64,000 nucleotides of DNA from Paraconexibacter antarcticus (GCF_024220175.1 NZ_CP098502.1:310001-374000), one strand, 5' to 3'; positions 9,335 through 17,525 are shown, numbered from the stretch's first letter. Notes: generated by a model from the sequence alone, not told the origin. A program made the numbers and translations.

Positions 9335-9385
9335 ATATACGGACGCGTAACCCGGGCCGGGCTTTGAATGTACAGTTCCGTATAT
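9335..9385. promoter_or_regulatory. Inverted repeat over the monooxygenase start (operator candidate)
   Basis: ATATACGGA (9335-9343) and TCCGTATAT (9377-9385) are perfect 9-base inverted copies 33 bases apart. The region is AT-rich compared with everything around it. The right arm overlaps the ATG at 9384, so a bound protein would block translation start or a leaderless transcript. A further local palindrome-like TACAGTTCCGTA lies at 9371-9382. The fadD promoter is on the other side of the same 178-bp gap. Confidence 0.5.
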
Positions 9386-10895
9386 GACGCCTCAGCGCAT
9401 CCGGACAGCCATCATCGGCGCAGGCTTCTCGGGCCTCGGGGCCGCGATCTCCCTCCGGCGCGCGGGCCATCGCGACTTCGTCGTGCTCGAGCGCTCGCCG
9501 GACGTCGGCGGGACCTGGTGGGACAACACCTACCCCGGCTGCCGCTGCGACGTGCCGTCGAACCTCTACTCGTACTCCTTCCTCCCGAACCCCGACTGGC
9601 CCGAGACCTTCTCGCCCCGCGGGGAGATCCAGCGCTACCTGCGCCGCTGCGCGGAGGAGGAGGGCGTCATCGAGCACCTGCGCTTCGGGGTCTCGCTCGA
9701 GCGGGCGGCGTGGGACGAGGAGGCGCTCGCCTGGCGCCTGCAGACGAGCGACGGCGAGTGGCTCGCCGAGCGGCTCATCACCGGCACCGGCGGGCTCGTC
9801 GAGCCGAAGCTCCCGGAGATCGACGGCCTCGACACGTTCGCCGGGCCGGTCGTCCACACCGCCCGCTGGGACCACGACCTCGCCCTCGAGGGCCGGCGCG
9901 TCGGCGTCATCGGGACGGGTTCCTCGGCGATCCAGGTCATCCCCGAGCTCGCGAAGGTCGCGGGTCACCTCGACGTCTTCCAGCGCTCGCCGGCGTGGGT
10001 CCTGCCGCACGTCAACCGCCGCACCACGCGCGTCGAGCGGCTGCTCTTCCGCCGCCTGCCGGTGACGCAGCGCGCCGACCGCGCCTTCACGACGCTCTAC
10101 ATGGAACTCGGGAACCTCATCATGACCCGGCGCCCCGGGGTCATGAAGGCGCTCGAGGCGCTCGGCCGCCTGCACCTCAGGCGCCAGCTCCCGGACCACC
10201 CGGAGCTGCACGCCGCGCTGACGCCGTCCTACCGCCTCGGCTGCAAGCGCATCACGCTCTCGAACCACTACCTGCGGTCGTTCGCGCAGCCGCACGTCGA
10301 GCTCGTGACGGCCGGCATCGCGCGCGTCACGCCGCAGGGCATCGTGACGGCGGACGGCGTGAGCCACGACCTCGACGTGCTCGTCCTCGGGACCGGCTTC
10401 CAGGTGACCGAGATGCCCGCCGCCGCGAGGGTCGTCGGGCGGGACGGCCGGACGCTGCAGGAGGTGTGGGCCGGCGCGCCGGAGGCGTACCTCGGCACGT
10501 CGGTCGCGGGCTTCCCGAACCTCTTCACGCTCCTCGGCCCGAACACGGGCCTCGGGGCCGGGTCGATCGTGACGATGATCGAGGCGCAGCTCGACTACGC
10601 CGTCGCCTGCCTCGACGCGATGGACCGCGAGGGCCTCGCGACGATCGAGCCGCGCGAGGACGTCCAGCACGCCTACAACGTCGAGATCCAGCGGCGCAGC
10701 GAGCCGACGGTCTGGCTCAGCGGCGGGTGCTCGAGCTGGTACCTCGCGGACGACGGCCGCAACGTCACGCTGTGGCCGGACCTCATGGCGGCGTTCGAGC
10801 GGCAGACCCGCCGCTTCACGCTCGCCGACCACGTCGTCACGCGGCGCGACGAGGTCCCGGCCTCCGCCCCCGACGCCGAGCCGGCCGCCGTCTGA
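9384..10895 (+). CDS. Flavin-containing monooxygenase, type I Baeyer-Villiger-like
   Basis: 503 aa. N-terminal FAD Rossmann motif GAGFSGLG (residues 12-19), the BVMO fingerprint FAGPVVHTARWDHD (about 153-166; consensus FxGxxxHxxxW), and the NADPH Rossmann motif GTGSSA just after. GGTWWDNTYPGCRCD is the usual second FAD-contact stretch. Type I BVMOs insert an oxygen beside a ketone using NADPH and O2; substrates range from steroids to cyclic ketones, and none can be assigned here. There is no Shine-Dalgarno before ATG 9384 and an inverted repeat covers the start, suggesting a leaderless, repressed message. Stop codon lies in a duplicated 41-bp unit. Confidence 0.9.
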   Translation: MTPQRIRTAIIGAGFSGLGAAISLRRAGHRDFVVLERSPDVGGTWWDNTYPGCRCDVPSNLYSYSFLPNPDWPETFSPRGEIQRYLRRCAEEEGVIEHLRFGVSLERAAWDEEALAWRLQTSDGEWLAERLITGTGGLVEPKLPEIDGLDTFAGPVVHTARWDHDLALEGRRVGVIGTGSSAIQVIPELAKVAGHLDVFQRSPAWVLPHVNRRTTRVERLLFRRLPVTQRADRAFTTLYMELGNLIMTRRPGVMKALEALGRLHLRRQLPDHPELHAALTPSYRLGCKRITLSNHYLRSFAQPHVELVTAGIARVTPQGIVTADGVSHDLDVLVLGTGFQVTEMPAAARVVGRDGRTLQEVWAGAPEAYLGTSVAGFPNLFTLLGPNTGLGAGSIVTMIEAQLDYAVACLDAMDREGLATIEPREDVQHAYNVEIQRRSEPTVWLSGGCSSWYLADDGRNVTLWPDLMAAFERQTRRFTLADHVVTRRDEVPASAPDAEPAAV

Positions 10896-10963
10896 GCGCG
10901 GGCCCGGTCGCGGCCCGGACGGCGGCCGCCGTCTGAGCGCGGGCCCGGTCGCGGCCCGGACGG
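10882..10963 (+). repeat. 41-bp perfect tandem duplication spanning the stop codon
   Basis: Bases 10882-10922 and 10923-10963 are the same 41-bp unit. The first copy holds the last codons and stop of the monooxygenase (GCC GCC GTC TGA); the second repeats them as non-coding sequence. Each unit folds on itself (CCGCCGTC with GACGGCGG, then CGGGCC with GGCCCG), so the duplication creates two hairpins in tandem. Confidence 0.85.
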
Positions 10964-11010
10964 CGGCGTGCGGTCTCGTCGGGGTATATGCCCCACGGGA
11001 CCGCACGCCG
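10964..11010. terminator. Strong bidirectional terminator hairpin
   Basis: CGGCGTGCGGTC (10964-10975) pairs perfectly with GACCGCACGCCG (10999-11010), with an inner GGGG/CCCC stem around TATATG. It lies between the convergent monooxygenase and DEAD-box genes, 2 bp from the stop of the latter. Confidence 0.75.
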
Positions 11011-11012
11011 GG

Positions 11013-13037
11013 TCAGAACTTCTCGCGCCGCACGGTCGTCTTCTTGCCCTTGATCGTCCCGGCGCGCAGGGCGGCGATGACCTGCTCGGCGTCGCCCTCC
11101 GGCACCTCGACGAGCGAGAACTTCTCGGAGATCTGGATCGCGCCGATGTCGCGGCCGGTGATGTGGGACTCGCCGGTGATCGCGCCGACGAGGTCGGCCG
11201 GGCGGATGTTGCCGCTCCGGCCCGCGCCGATGAAGATCCGGGTCATCGGACGCCCGTCGGTCGGCCGGCCCTTGCCGCCGCCCTTCGGCCCGCCCGGGCC
11301 GCCCGGGCCACGCTTCTCCCAGGGCTTGGCGCCGCCGGCGCCCCCCGGTCCGCGGTCGGGACGGCCGCCACCGGGCCCGCCCGCGCGCTCGGGCTTGATC
11401 GAGACCTGCGGGATCTCGTCCTCGTCGTCGGCCTCGAAGCCACCGGCGCGCTCGTGCGCGAGCTTCACCGCGGCGAGCGCGACCTGCATGAGGTCGAACT
11501 CGTCGGTGAGGCTCTCGACGACGACGCGGGCGTGCTCGAGGTCGTCGGCGGTGAGCAGCTCGTGGAGCGCGCCGCGGGTGGCCTCGAGCCGGCGGGCGTG
11601 GAGGTCGGCGACGGTCGGGATCTTCTCGATGCCGATCCGCTGGCCGGTGACCCGCTCGATCGTCTTGAGCATCCGGTGCTCGCGCGGCTCGGCGAGCGTG
11701 ATGGCGACGCCCTCGCGCCCGGCACGGCCGACGCGGCCGATGCGGTGGACGTAGGCCTCGGCGGCGGCGGGGACGTCGTAGTTCACGACGTGCGTGAGCT
11801 GGTCGATGTCCAGGCCGCGGGCGGCGACGTCGGTCGCGACGAGGAGCTCCGCGGTCCCGGCGCGCAGCCGGCCCATGACCTTGTCGCGCTGCTCCTGGGT
11901 CATGCCGCCGTGCAGCGCCTCGGCGCGGTGGCCGCGGCCGTTGAGCGTGTCGGTGAGCTGGTCGACCTGGTCGCGCGTGCGGCAGAAGACGATCGCGGCG
12001 GCCGGCGACTCGATGTCGAGGATGCGCCCGAGCGCCGCCGGCTTGTGGAAGCGGCTGACGATGAACGCGCTCTGGCGGACCTGCGGCCCCTCGCCGGCAG
12101 CGGGGCGCTCGCGCTCGATCTGGATGCGGACGGGGTCCCGCAGGTGCTTGCGGGCCATCTTGTCGATCCGGCCCGGCATCGTCGCCGAGAAGAGGACGGT
12201 CTGCCGGCCGGGCGGGGTCGCCGAGAGGATCGACTCGATGTCGTCCGCGAAGCCCATGTCGAGCATCTCGTCGGCCTCGTCGAGCACGACCATCTGCAGG
12301 CCCGCGAGCTTCAGCGTGTTGCGGTTGATGTGGTCCAGCGCGCGGCCGGGGGTGGCGACGACGACGTCGACCCCGCGGGCGAGCGCCTTCAGCTGGCGCT
12401 GCATCGGCTGGCCGCCGTAGATCGGCAGCACGCGGGCGCCGATCTTCAGGCCGTACTTGTGGATCGCCTCGGAGACCTGGATCGCGAGCTCGCGTGTCGG
12501 GACGAGGACGAGCGCCGCGGGGTGCGTGCCGGCGCCGAGCGGCGGCATCCGGTGGAGGATCGGGAGCGCGAACGCCGCCGTCTTGCCCGTGCCGGTCGCC
12601 GCCTGGCCGAGGAGGTCGCGGCCCGCGATGACCGGGGGGATCGCCTCGCGCTGGATCGGCGTGGGCTCCTCGTAGCCGAGGGCCGTGAGGGACTCGAGCA
12701 GCTCGGACCGCAGGCCGAGCGCGGCGAAGCCGGTGACCTCGGGCTCGGGGGCGGAGGGTGTGGGCTCGGGCTCGGGCTCGGCGGCCTCCGGCTCAGGCGC
12801 GGGGGCCTCGGGCTCGGGCGCGGCGGCTTCCGGCTCGGGCTCGGCGGCTTCGGGCTCGGGCGCGGGGGCCTCGGGCTCGGGCGCGGCGGGAGCCTCGGGG
12901 GACTCGGCGGCGGCGGGAGCGTCGGGAGCCTCAGCGGCGGCGGGCTCGGCGGCTTCGGGGGCGTCGGCGGTGGGGGTGTTGTGCGCGGCGGCCGGGGGTG
13001 CGGCGGGGGCGTCGGGGGTGTGGGATGCGTCGGTCAT
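11013..13037 (-). CDS. deaD: DEAD-box RNA helicase (DeaD/CsdA family)
   Basis: 674 aa. The first ~120 residues are a disordered acidic Pro-Glu-Ala repeat (units like PEPEA) from a repetitive GGC/TCG-rich DNA tract. Then Q motif EPTPIQREAIPP, Walker A ATGTGKT, DEAD box VVLDEADEMLD, SAT, and HRIGRVGRAG. A basic Gly-Pro linker (about 560-600) leads to a C-terminal DbpA-type RNA-binding domain (TRIFIGAGRSGNI to the end). This architecture is that of CsdA/DeaD helicases acting in ribosome assembly and RNA decay. The 308-bp region upstream holds two inverted repeats that may influence its promoter. Confidence 0.93.
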   Translation of the reverse strand: MTDASHTPDAPAAPPAAAHNTPTADAPEAAEPAAAEAPDAPAAAESPEAPAAPEPEAPAPEPEAAEPEPEAAAPEPEAPAPEPEAAEPEPEPTPSAPEPEVTGFAALGLRSELLESLTALGYEEPTPIQREAIPPVIAGRDLLGQAATGTGKTAAFALPILHRMPPLGAGTHPAALVLVPTRELAIQVSEAIHKYGLKIGARVLPIYGGQPMQRQLKALARGVDVVVATPGRALDHINRNTLKLAGLQMVVLDEADEMLDMGFADDIESILSATPPGRQTVLFSATMPGRIDKMARKHLRDPVRIQIERERPAAGEGPQVRQSAFIVSRFHKPAALGRILDIESPAAAIVFCRTRDQVDQLTDTLNGRGHRAEALHGGMTQEQRDKVMGRLRAGTAELLVATDVAARGLDIDQLTHVVNYDVPAAAEAYVHRIGRVGRAGREGVAITLAEPREHRMLKTIERVTGQRIGIEKIPTVADLHARRLEATRGALHELLTADDLEHARVVVESLTDEFDLMQVALAAVKLAHERAGGFEADDEDEIPQVSIKPERAGGPGGGRPDRGPGGAGGAKPWEKRGPGGPGGPKGGGKGRPTDGRPMTRIFIGAGRSGNIRPADLVGAITGESHITGRDIGAIQISEKFSLVEVPEGDAEQVIAALRAGTIKGKKTTVRREKF

Positions 13038-13152
13038 CGAACCCCCATGGTCGCAGGCTGCGGTGCGAAGGCCCGGTCTGCCGTGGGCGCAACGACTGTG
13101 CGCGTGCGCTTACAGCGTCTGAAGACGGCGGACGAGCGCCGCCGCCGCGCAA

Positions 13153-13197
13153 CCGCAATGCAGCCTCTGTCGCTCAGCGCAACTGGCTGCATTGCGG
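13153..13197. repeat. Inverted repeat, GCAATGCAGCC family, copy 1
   Basis: CCGCAATGCAGCC (13153-13165) pairs with GGCTGCATTGCGG (13185-13197): 13 perfect pairs around a 19-base loop. It lies in the 308-bp gene-free interval 13038-13345 between the deaD start and the selO stop, in which I see no ORF. Confidence 0.75.
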
Positions 13198-13220
13198 GCG
13201 CGGAGTGAGCGTCCCGGCGA

Positions 13221-13264
13221 CCGCAATGCAGCCAGTCAGGCTGAGGCTGACCGGCTGCATTCCG
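13221..13264. repeat. Inverted repeat, GCAATGCAGCC family, copy 2
   Basis: The same left arm CCGCAATGCAGCC recurs at 13221-13233, again with a 19-base loop, and the right arm GGCTGCATTCCG (13253-13264) has decayed at the end. Start-to-start spacing from copy 1 is 68 bp. The loops differ in sequence. Confidence 0.7.
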
Positions 13265-13345
13265 CTTGCTCGGAGGCCTCCGACCCCGTCGTCTCTGCCG
13301 CCGTGAACGCTGCGCCGTCGCCACCGAAGGGCGGAGAACGGCGCG

Positions 13346-14812
13346 CTACGTCCCGCAGTACGTCACATACACGTCCCCGCCATCGCCCGAAGGCCGCGCG
13401 TACGCCTCGAGCCCCGCCCGCGCCTCGAACGGCCGCGTCACCGCGTCGAGCAGCCGCCGGTAGGGCCCGAGGTCGCCCGCGGTCGCCTGCGCGAGCGCGT
13501 CCTCCACGAGGTGGTTGCGCGGGATGTACAGCGGGTTCACGCGGTCCATCGCGTCGGGGTCTGGCCCGAGCGCCGTCCAGCGGCGCAGCCAGTCGGCGAA
13601 GGCCGCGGGCGCCGCGACCACCCCGGTGAGCGCGTCCCCGTCCCCGCGGGCGTACCCGGCCAGCGCCCGGAACGCCGACGTCCAGTCCGCGTCGTGATCA
13701 CCCAGGAGCGTCAGCAGCCCGTCGACGAGCGACTCCTCGTCCCCGGGGCCGTCGGCGAGGCCGAGCTTCGCGTGCATGCCGTCGCGCCAGGCCGCGGCGA
13801 AGCGGTCGGGGAACGCCTCGAGCACGGGCATGACGGCGGCGACCGCGGACTCCTGGTCGTCACCGATCAGCGGCAGGAGCGCCTCCGCCAGCCGGGCGAG
13901 GTTCCACTGCGCGACCGCGGGCTGGCTGCCGTAGGCGTAGCGGCCGCCGTGGTCGATGGAGCTGAAGACGGTCCCCGGGTCGTAGGCGTCCATGAACGCG
14001 CACGGGCCGTAGTCGATCGTCTCGCCCGAGATCGTCATGTTGTCCGTGTTCATGACGCCGTGGACGAAGCCGACGTGCATCCAGCGCGCGATGAGCGCGG
14101 CCTGGGCCGCCACGACCGCGTCGAGCAGCGCGAGCGCCGGACGGTCCGCCGCCGCCGCATCGGGGTGATGCCGCGCGATCGCGTGCTCGGCGAGCCGGCG
14201 CAGGAGATCCCCGTCGCGGAGGGTCGCGGCGACGTACTGGAAGGTCCCGACGCGCAGGTGGCTCGCGGCGACCCGGGCGAGGACCGCGCCGGGCAGCGGC
14301 GTCTCGCGCCGCACGGTCTCACCCGTGGCGACGACGGCGAGCGCGCGCGTCGTCGGGACGCCGAGCGCGTGCATCGCCTCGCTGACGAGGTGCTCGCGGA
14401 GCATCGGGCCGACGGCGGCCTTCCCGTCCCCGCCGCGCGCGAACGGGGTGCGCCCGGAGCCCTTCAGGTGGACGTCGCGCCGGACCCCGCCGGCGTCGAT
14501 GACCTCGCCGAGCAGCAGCGCCCGGCCGTCGCCGAGCCGCGGCGACCAGCCGCCGAACTGGTGGCCGGCGTACCCCTGCGCGACGGTCGGATGCCCGTCG
14601 GGCAGCCCGCTGCCGAGGAGGAGCCCGACGCCGGCCGGGGTGCGCAGCGCATCCGGGTCGCCGCCGAGCACGCGCACGAGCGCGTCGTTCAGGACGAGCA
14701 GCTCGGGCGCCGGGGCGGCGTCCGCCTCCCAGGCCACGAACAGGCCCGCGAGGTCGCGGACGTACGTCGCCTCCGCGAACGGGAGCAGCAGCGGCGGGGC
14801 GGCGGAGCTCAT
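13346..14812 (-). CDS. selO: Protein adenylyltransferase SelO (YdiU family)
   Basis: 488 aa from ATG 14812. Pseudokinase-fold signatures of SelO are present: [34 protein letters not shown], and the active-site stretch [22 protein letters not shown] (metal-binding Asn and Asp). SelO transfers AMP from ATP to Ser/Thr/Tyr of redox proteins. The C-terminus ends YVTYCGT, placing a Cys at the third-last position where eukaryotic SelO has selenocysteine; this fits the redox-controlled bacterial form. The stop is TAG, so no Sec readthrough is implied. It stands alone on the minus strand. Confidence 0.94.
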   Translation of the reverse strand: MSSAAPPLLLPFAEATYVRDLAGLFVAWEADAAPAPELLVLNDALVRVLGGDPDALRTPAGVGLLLGSGLPDGHPTVAQGYAGHQFGGWSPRLGDGRALLLGEVIDAGGVRRDVHLKGSGRTPFARGGDGKAAVGPMLREHLVSEAMHALGVPTTRALAVVATGETVRRETPLPGAVLARVAASHLRVGTFQYVAATLRDGDLLRRLAEHAIARHHPDAAAADRPALALLDAVVAAQAALIARWMHVGFVHGVMNTDNMTISGETIDYGPCAFMDAYDPGTVFSSIDHGGRYAYGSQPAVAQWNLARLAEALLPLIGDDQESAVAAVMPVLEAFPDRFAAAWRDGMHAKLGLADGPGDEESLVDGLLTLLGDHDADWTSAFRALAGYARGDGDALTGVVAAPAAFADWLRRWTALGPDPDAMDRVNPLYIPRNHLVEDALAQATAGDLGPYRRLLDAVTRPFEARAGLEAYARPSGDGGDVYVTYCGT

Positions 14813-14942
14813 CGGGCGAGGATAGGCCCGCCCGGGCGCGTGCCGCCGGAGCGCAGCCCGTGGCCACCCGGATGACGTGGGCGCCGGATCGGCGTAGTCT
14901 CGCCCCACGGGTCAACACACCACAATCCAGGAGGCAATCGTC

Positions 14943-15239
14943 ATGAAGCAGTACGCGATCATCCGCCGCAAGGGCTTCGCGTCCGGGCCGGATCTCGAGG
15001 CCGCGGCCGCCCGGTCCACCCAGGTCGGGGACGAGGAGATGTCCGACGACATCCGCTGGATCCGCAGCTACGTCCTCGCCGAGGAGGACGGCGCGCTCGG
15101 CACGCTCTGCATCTACGAGGCGTCGAGCCCGGAGGCCATCCGCGAGCACGCCTCGCGCGCGACGCTCCCGGTCGACGAGATCGTCCCGATCGCGGACACG
15201 GTCGTCGTCCGGCCGGACCCGCAGGCGGCCGAGGCCTGA
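14943..15239 (+). CDS. DUF4242 (SCO4226-like) small protein
   Basis: 98 aa with a strong AGGAGG about 8 bases before ATG 14943. The sequence RSYVLAEEDGALGTLCIYEA followed by SPEAIREHA and LPVDEIVPIADTVVVRPDP is typical of the DUF4242 family, a ferredoxin-like fold; one member (SCO4226) binds nickel. Cys in LCIYEA and scattered Asp/Glu are possible ligands. The ribosome binding site is the best in the window, hinting at high expression. It is monocistronic, divergent from selO, and ends 55 bp before tRNA-Phe. Confidence 0.85.
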   Translation: MKQYAIIRRKGFASGPDLEAAAARSTQVGDEEMSDDIRWIRSYVLAEEDGALGTLCIYEASSPEAIREHASRATLPVDEIVPIADTVVVRPDPQAAEA

Positions 15240-15294
15240 GGGCCGGCTCGCGACACGGCACCGCGCGGCGCGTCCTCGATAACATCGCTCCCGC

Positions 15295-15367
15295 GGCGCC
15301 TTAGCTCAGTTGGTAGAGCACGCGACTGAAAATCGCGGTGTCCCCAGTTCGAGTCTGGGAGGTGCCA
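15295..15367 (+). tRNA. tRNA-Phe (GAA)
   Basis: Full cloverleaf by eye: acceptor GGCGCCT pairs with AGGTGCC (one G-U), D arm GCTC/GAGC, anticodon stem CGCGA/TCGCG with loop CTGAAAA (anticodon GAA), T arm CCCAG-TTCGAGT-CTGGG, discriminator A. CCA is not encoded. Confidence 0.97.
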
Positions 15368-15384
15368 TCGCCGCGTATCACCGA

Positions 15385-15408
15385 AAGGGCCCCGGACTCG
15401 GGGCCCTT
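15385..15408 (+). terminator. Terminator of tRNA-Phe
   Basis: AAGGGCCCCG / CGGGGCCCTT form a perfect 10-bp stem with a GACT loop, 17 bases after the tRNA, followed by CATCGTTCT. Confidence 0.85.
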
Positions 15409-15426
15409 CATCGTTCTGGGGGCCGC

Positions 15427-15476
15427 TTGACATGCAGCCAATTGGCTACCTAATATACACAGCCAGATGGCTGCAT
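15427..15476 (+). promoter_or_regulatory. Sigma-70-type promoter inside an operator, ArsR fusion gene
   Basis: TTGACA (15427-15432), 18-bp spacer, TAATAT (15451-15456). The start site should fall near 15463, so the message is leaderless or nearly so (ATG at 15467). ATGCAGCCA (15432-15440) and TGGCTGCAT (15468-15476) are perfect inverted copies flanking the -10, and an AGCCAATTGGCT palindrome fills the spacer. This is an ideal autorepression site for the ArsR protein encoded next. Confidence 0.75.
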
Positions 15477-16282
15477 ATCCCTCGATCGACGATGCGTTCA
15501 AGGCCCTGGCCGACCCGAGCCGGCGCCTGCTGCTCGACGCGCTGAACGAGCGCAGCGGGCAGACCCTGGGTGAGCTGTGCGCGCACCTGGACATGGCCCG
15601 CCAGTCGGTCAGCAAGCACCTCGCGGTGCTGGAGGCGGCCAACCTCATCACCACCGTCCGCCGCGGCCGCGAGAAGCTGCACTACCTCAACGCGGCGCCC
15701 ATCCACGAGATCGCCAAGCGCTGGATCACGCGGTACGACCAGCCCCGCGTCGCGCTCGCCGACCTCAAGACCGCCCTGGAGGCGACCCCCACGGACACGC
15801 CCTCGTTCGTCTACACGACGTTCATCAAGACGACCCCCGAGCGCCTCTGGCAGGGGCTCACCGACCCGGCCTTCACGGCGCGGTACTGGAACATCACGTT
15901 CGAGAGCGACTGGACGCCCGCGGCGCCGATGACCTGGGTCCAGCGCGGCGTGACCGTCGCCGGCGACGGTCAGCACGTCGTCGAGGCCGACCCCTACACC
16001 CGCCTGGCCTACACCTGGCACAGCTTCACGCCCGAGTGGGCGCAGGCCGTCGGGATCGACGAGGAGCGCCGCGCGCGCGTGGCCGGCGAGCGCCGCTCGA
16101 AGGTCACCTTCGAGATCGAGGACCTCGACGGCGAGCAGGTGAAGCTCACCGTGATCCACGACGACCTCGAGCCGGGCGGCGTGCTCGCGGGCATGATCTC
16201 CGGCGGCTGGCCGCGCGTCGTCGCCAACCTCAAGACGCTGCTCGAGACCGGCGAGCCGCTGCCGGACACCCGGGTGCGCTGA
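15467..16282 (+). CDS. ArsR-family regulator fused to SRPBCC (AHSA1) domain
   Basis: 271 aa. Residues 1-95 are an ArsR winged helix (FKALADPSRRLLLDAL, recognition helix MARQSVSKHLAVLEAANL, wing RRGREKLHYLN). Residues ~110-271 are an AHSA1/SRPBCC ligand-binding fold (FIKTTPERLWQGLTDP, YWNITFESDW, LEPGGVLAGMISGGWPRV). Fusions like this are common in actinobacteria and are thought to sense a hydrophobic ligand through the SRPBCC cavity. No metal-binding Cys motif of classical ArsR is visible. The start codon lies in the operator. The stop overlaps the next ATG (TGATG), so a coupled operon with the damaged DUF2182 and DUF899 genes follows. Confidence 0.9.
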   Translation: MAAYPSIDDAFKALADPSRRLLLDALNERSGQTLGELCAHLDMARQSVSKHLAVLEAANLITTVRRGREKLHYLNAAPIHEIAKRWITRYDQPRVALADLKTALEATPTDTPSFVYTTFIKTTPERLWQGLTDPAFTARYWNITFESDWTPAAPMTWVQRGVTVAGDGQHVVEADPYTRLAYTWHSFTPEWAQAVGIDEERRARVAGERRSKVTFEIEDLDGEQVKLTVIHDDLEPGGVLAGMISGGWPRVVANLKTLLETGEPLPDTRVR

Positions 16283-16695
16283 TGCTGCCCTCGACCCCGG
16301 CGATGGCGGCGATGACGGCGGCGATGATGTTCCCGGGCACCGTGCCCGCGATCGCCGCAGCGCGCACACCGGCGCCGGCTCGCTCGCGGCCCCGCGGTTC
16401 GCGGCCGCCTACCTGGCGGTGTGGCTCGCCGCGGGCCTGGCGATCTTCGCCGTCTACACGCCGCCCCCCCCCGGCGGTCGCGGCGATCGTGGTGGTCGCC
16501 GCCGTCCTGTACGAGCTGACCCCGGCCGCCCGCGGCTGCCGGCGGCGCTGCCGGGCCGAGCGTCGGTCGGGCGTGCGCTTCGGCGCCTGGTGCGTCGGGC
16601 TCATGGCGGCGTTCATCGCGTTCGACCCCATGGCCCTGCCCCTGATGGCCGCTGCGGTCGCCATCGCCCTCGTCCAGAAGGAGCTGTCCGCATGA
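16282..16695 (+). pseudogene. DUF2182 metal-binding membrane protein, two compensating frameshifts
   Basis: The frame from ATG 16282 reads MTAAMMFPGTVPAI (DUF2182-like), then turns into Arg/Pro-rich nonsense, then recovers as VLYELTPAARGCRRRCR and a helix MAAFIAFDPMALPLM, both DUF2182 hallmarks. In the middle the hydrophobic continuation (FAAAYLAVWLAAGLAIFAVY) is in the +1 frame (16378-16460). The second shift falls on a run of nine C at 16464-16472. The product is also short for the family and lacks the usual N-terminal helices. It overlaps both neighbours by a few bases in operon style. Either a decayed gene, a sequencing error in the homopolymer, or both. Confidence 0.7.
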
Positions 16696-17461
16696 CCCCG
16701 CACCCCACCGCCACCCGCGAGGCGTGGCGCGCCGCCCGACTCGATCTCCTCGCGGCCGAGAAGGAGCACACCCGCCAGGGCGACGAGCTGGCCCGGCGGC
16801 GCCAGGCCCTTCCCTGGGTCCCCGTGGAGAAGGCGTACCGGCTGCAGACCGAGGACGGCCCGGCGACGCTCGCCGACCTCTTCGCCGGGCGCTCGCAGCT
16901 GCTCGTCTACCACTTCATGTTCGGCCCGGACTACACGGCCGGCTGCCCGTCGTGCTCGGCCATCGCCGACGGCTTCGACGGCTCGGTCGCGGACCTCGAG
17001 GCCCACGACGTGGCGTTCGCCGTCGTCTCGCGCGCTCCGATCGAGCGGCTCGCCGCCTACCGGCGGCGCATGGGCTGGTCCTTCCGCTGGGCGTCCTCGC
17101 TCGGCAGCGACTTCGACGCCGACTTCTGCACGTCGTTCAGCGCGGAGCAGATGCACGGGGTCGTCGACTACAACTTCGCCGGCCCGACATGAGCGGCGTC
17201 GCGACGCTCGGGCCCGACAGCATCCCCGTTCAGTTCGGCGCAAGCGCCGGTGTCGACGTCACGACCTACCTGCGCGAGGCGCCGGGCATGAGCGCCTTCG
17301 TGCTGCAGGACGGCGTCGTCCACCACACGTACTCGGCGTACGCGCGCGGCCTCGACGGCCTGTGGGGCATGTACCAGTGGCTCGACCGCGCACCGCTCGG
17401 GCGAAACGAGACCGGCGCGTGGTGGCGCCGCCGCGACGAGTACGACGCTGAACGGGCCTGA
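16692..17461 (+). pseudogene. DUF899 thioredoxin-like protein split by a frameshift
   Basis: Two frames together make one DUF899 protein. Part 1 (ATG 16692 to TGA 17192) has the thioredoxin-like core: LLVYHFMFGPDYTAGCPSCS (CxxC near residue 80), VVSRAPIERLAAYRRRMGW, and SFRWASSLGSDFDADF. Part 2 (from about 17189 to 17461) carries the conserved tail PGMSAFVLQDGVVHHTYSAY, ARGLDGLWGMYQWLDRAPLG. The junction is at ACATGAG (17188-17194), where an in-frame stop of part 1 overlaps an ATG of part 2. DUF899 proteins are putative redox proteins often beside ArsR-SRPBCC genes. A split two-chain protein is possible but a single-base frameshift is simpler. Confidence 0.75.
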
Positions 17462-17477
17462 TCGCCGTCCGCACGCT

Positions 17478-17520
17478 GAGTGTGGATGAGGTTCCGCGGA
17501 GCGGAAGCCCAGCCACACTC
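17478..17520. terminator. Bidirectional terminator hairpin
   Basis: GAGTGTGG (17478-17485) pairs with CCACACTC (17513-17520), with an inner TTCCGC/GCGGAA stem. It lies between the convergent DUF899 and propeller genes, 5 bp from the latter's stop. Confidence 0.65.
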
Positions 17521-17525
17521 GGCGC

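Noticed and set aside
7391-10895. Secondary-metabolite gene cluster (acyl-CoA ligase plus monooxygenase)
   Set aside because: No carrier protein, ketosynthase, NRPS or tailoring genes nearby; the two genes are divergent and typical of lipid or steroid catabolism.
13346-14812. Selenocysteine in SelO
   Set aside because: The C-terminal position is a Cys codon (TGC) and the stop is TAG, so there is no in-frame TGA to recode.
15295-17461. Integrated element at the 3' end of tRNA-Phe
   Set aside because: The tRNA is followed by its own terminator and I found no repeat of its 3' end nor an integrase within the next 2 kb; damaged genes alone are not enough.
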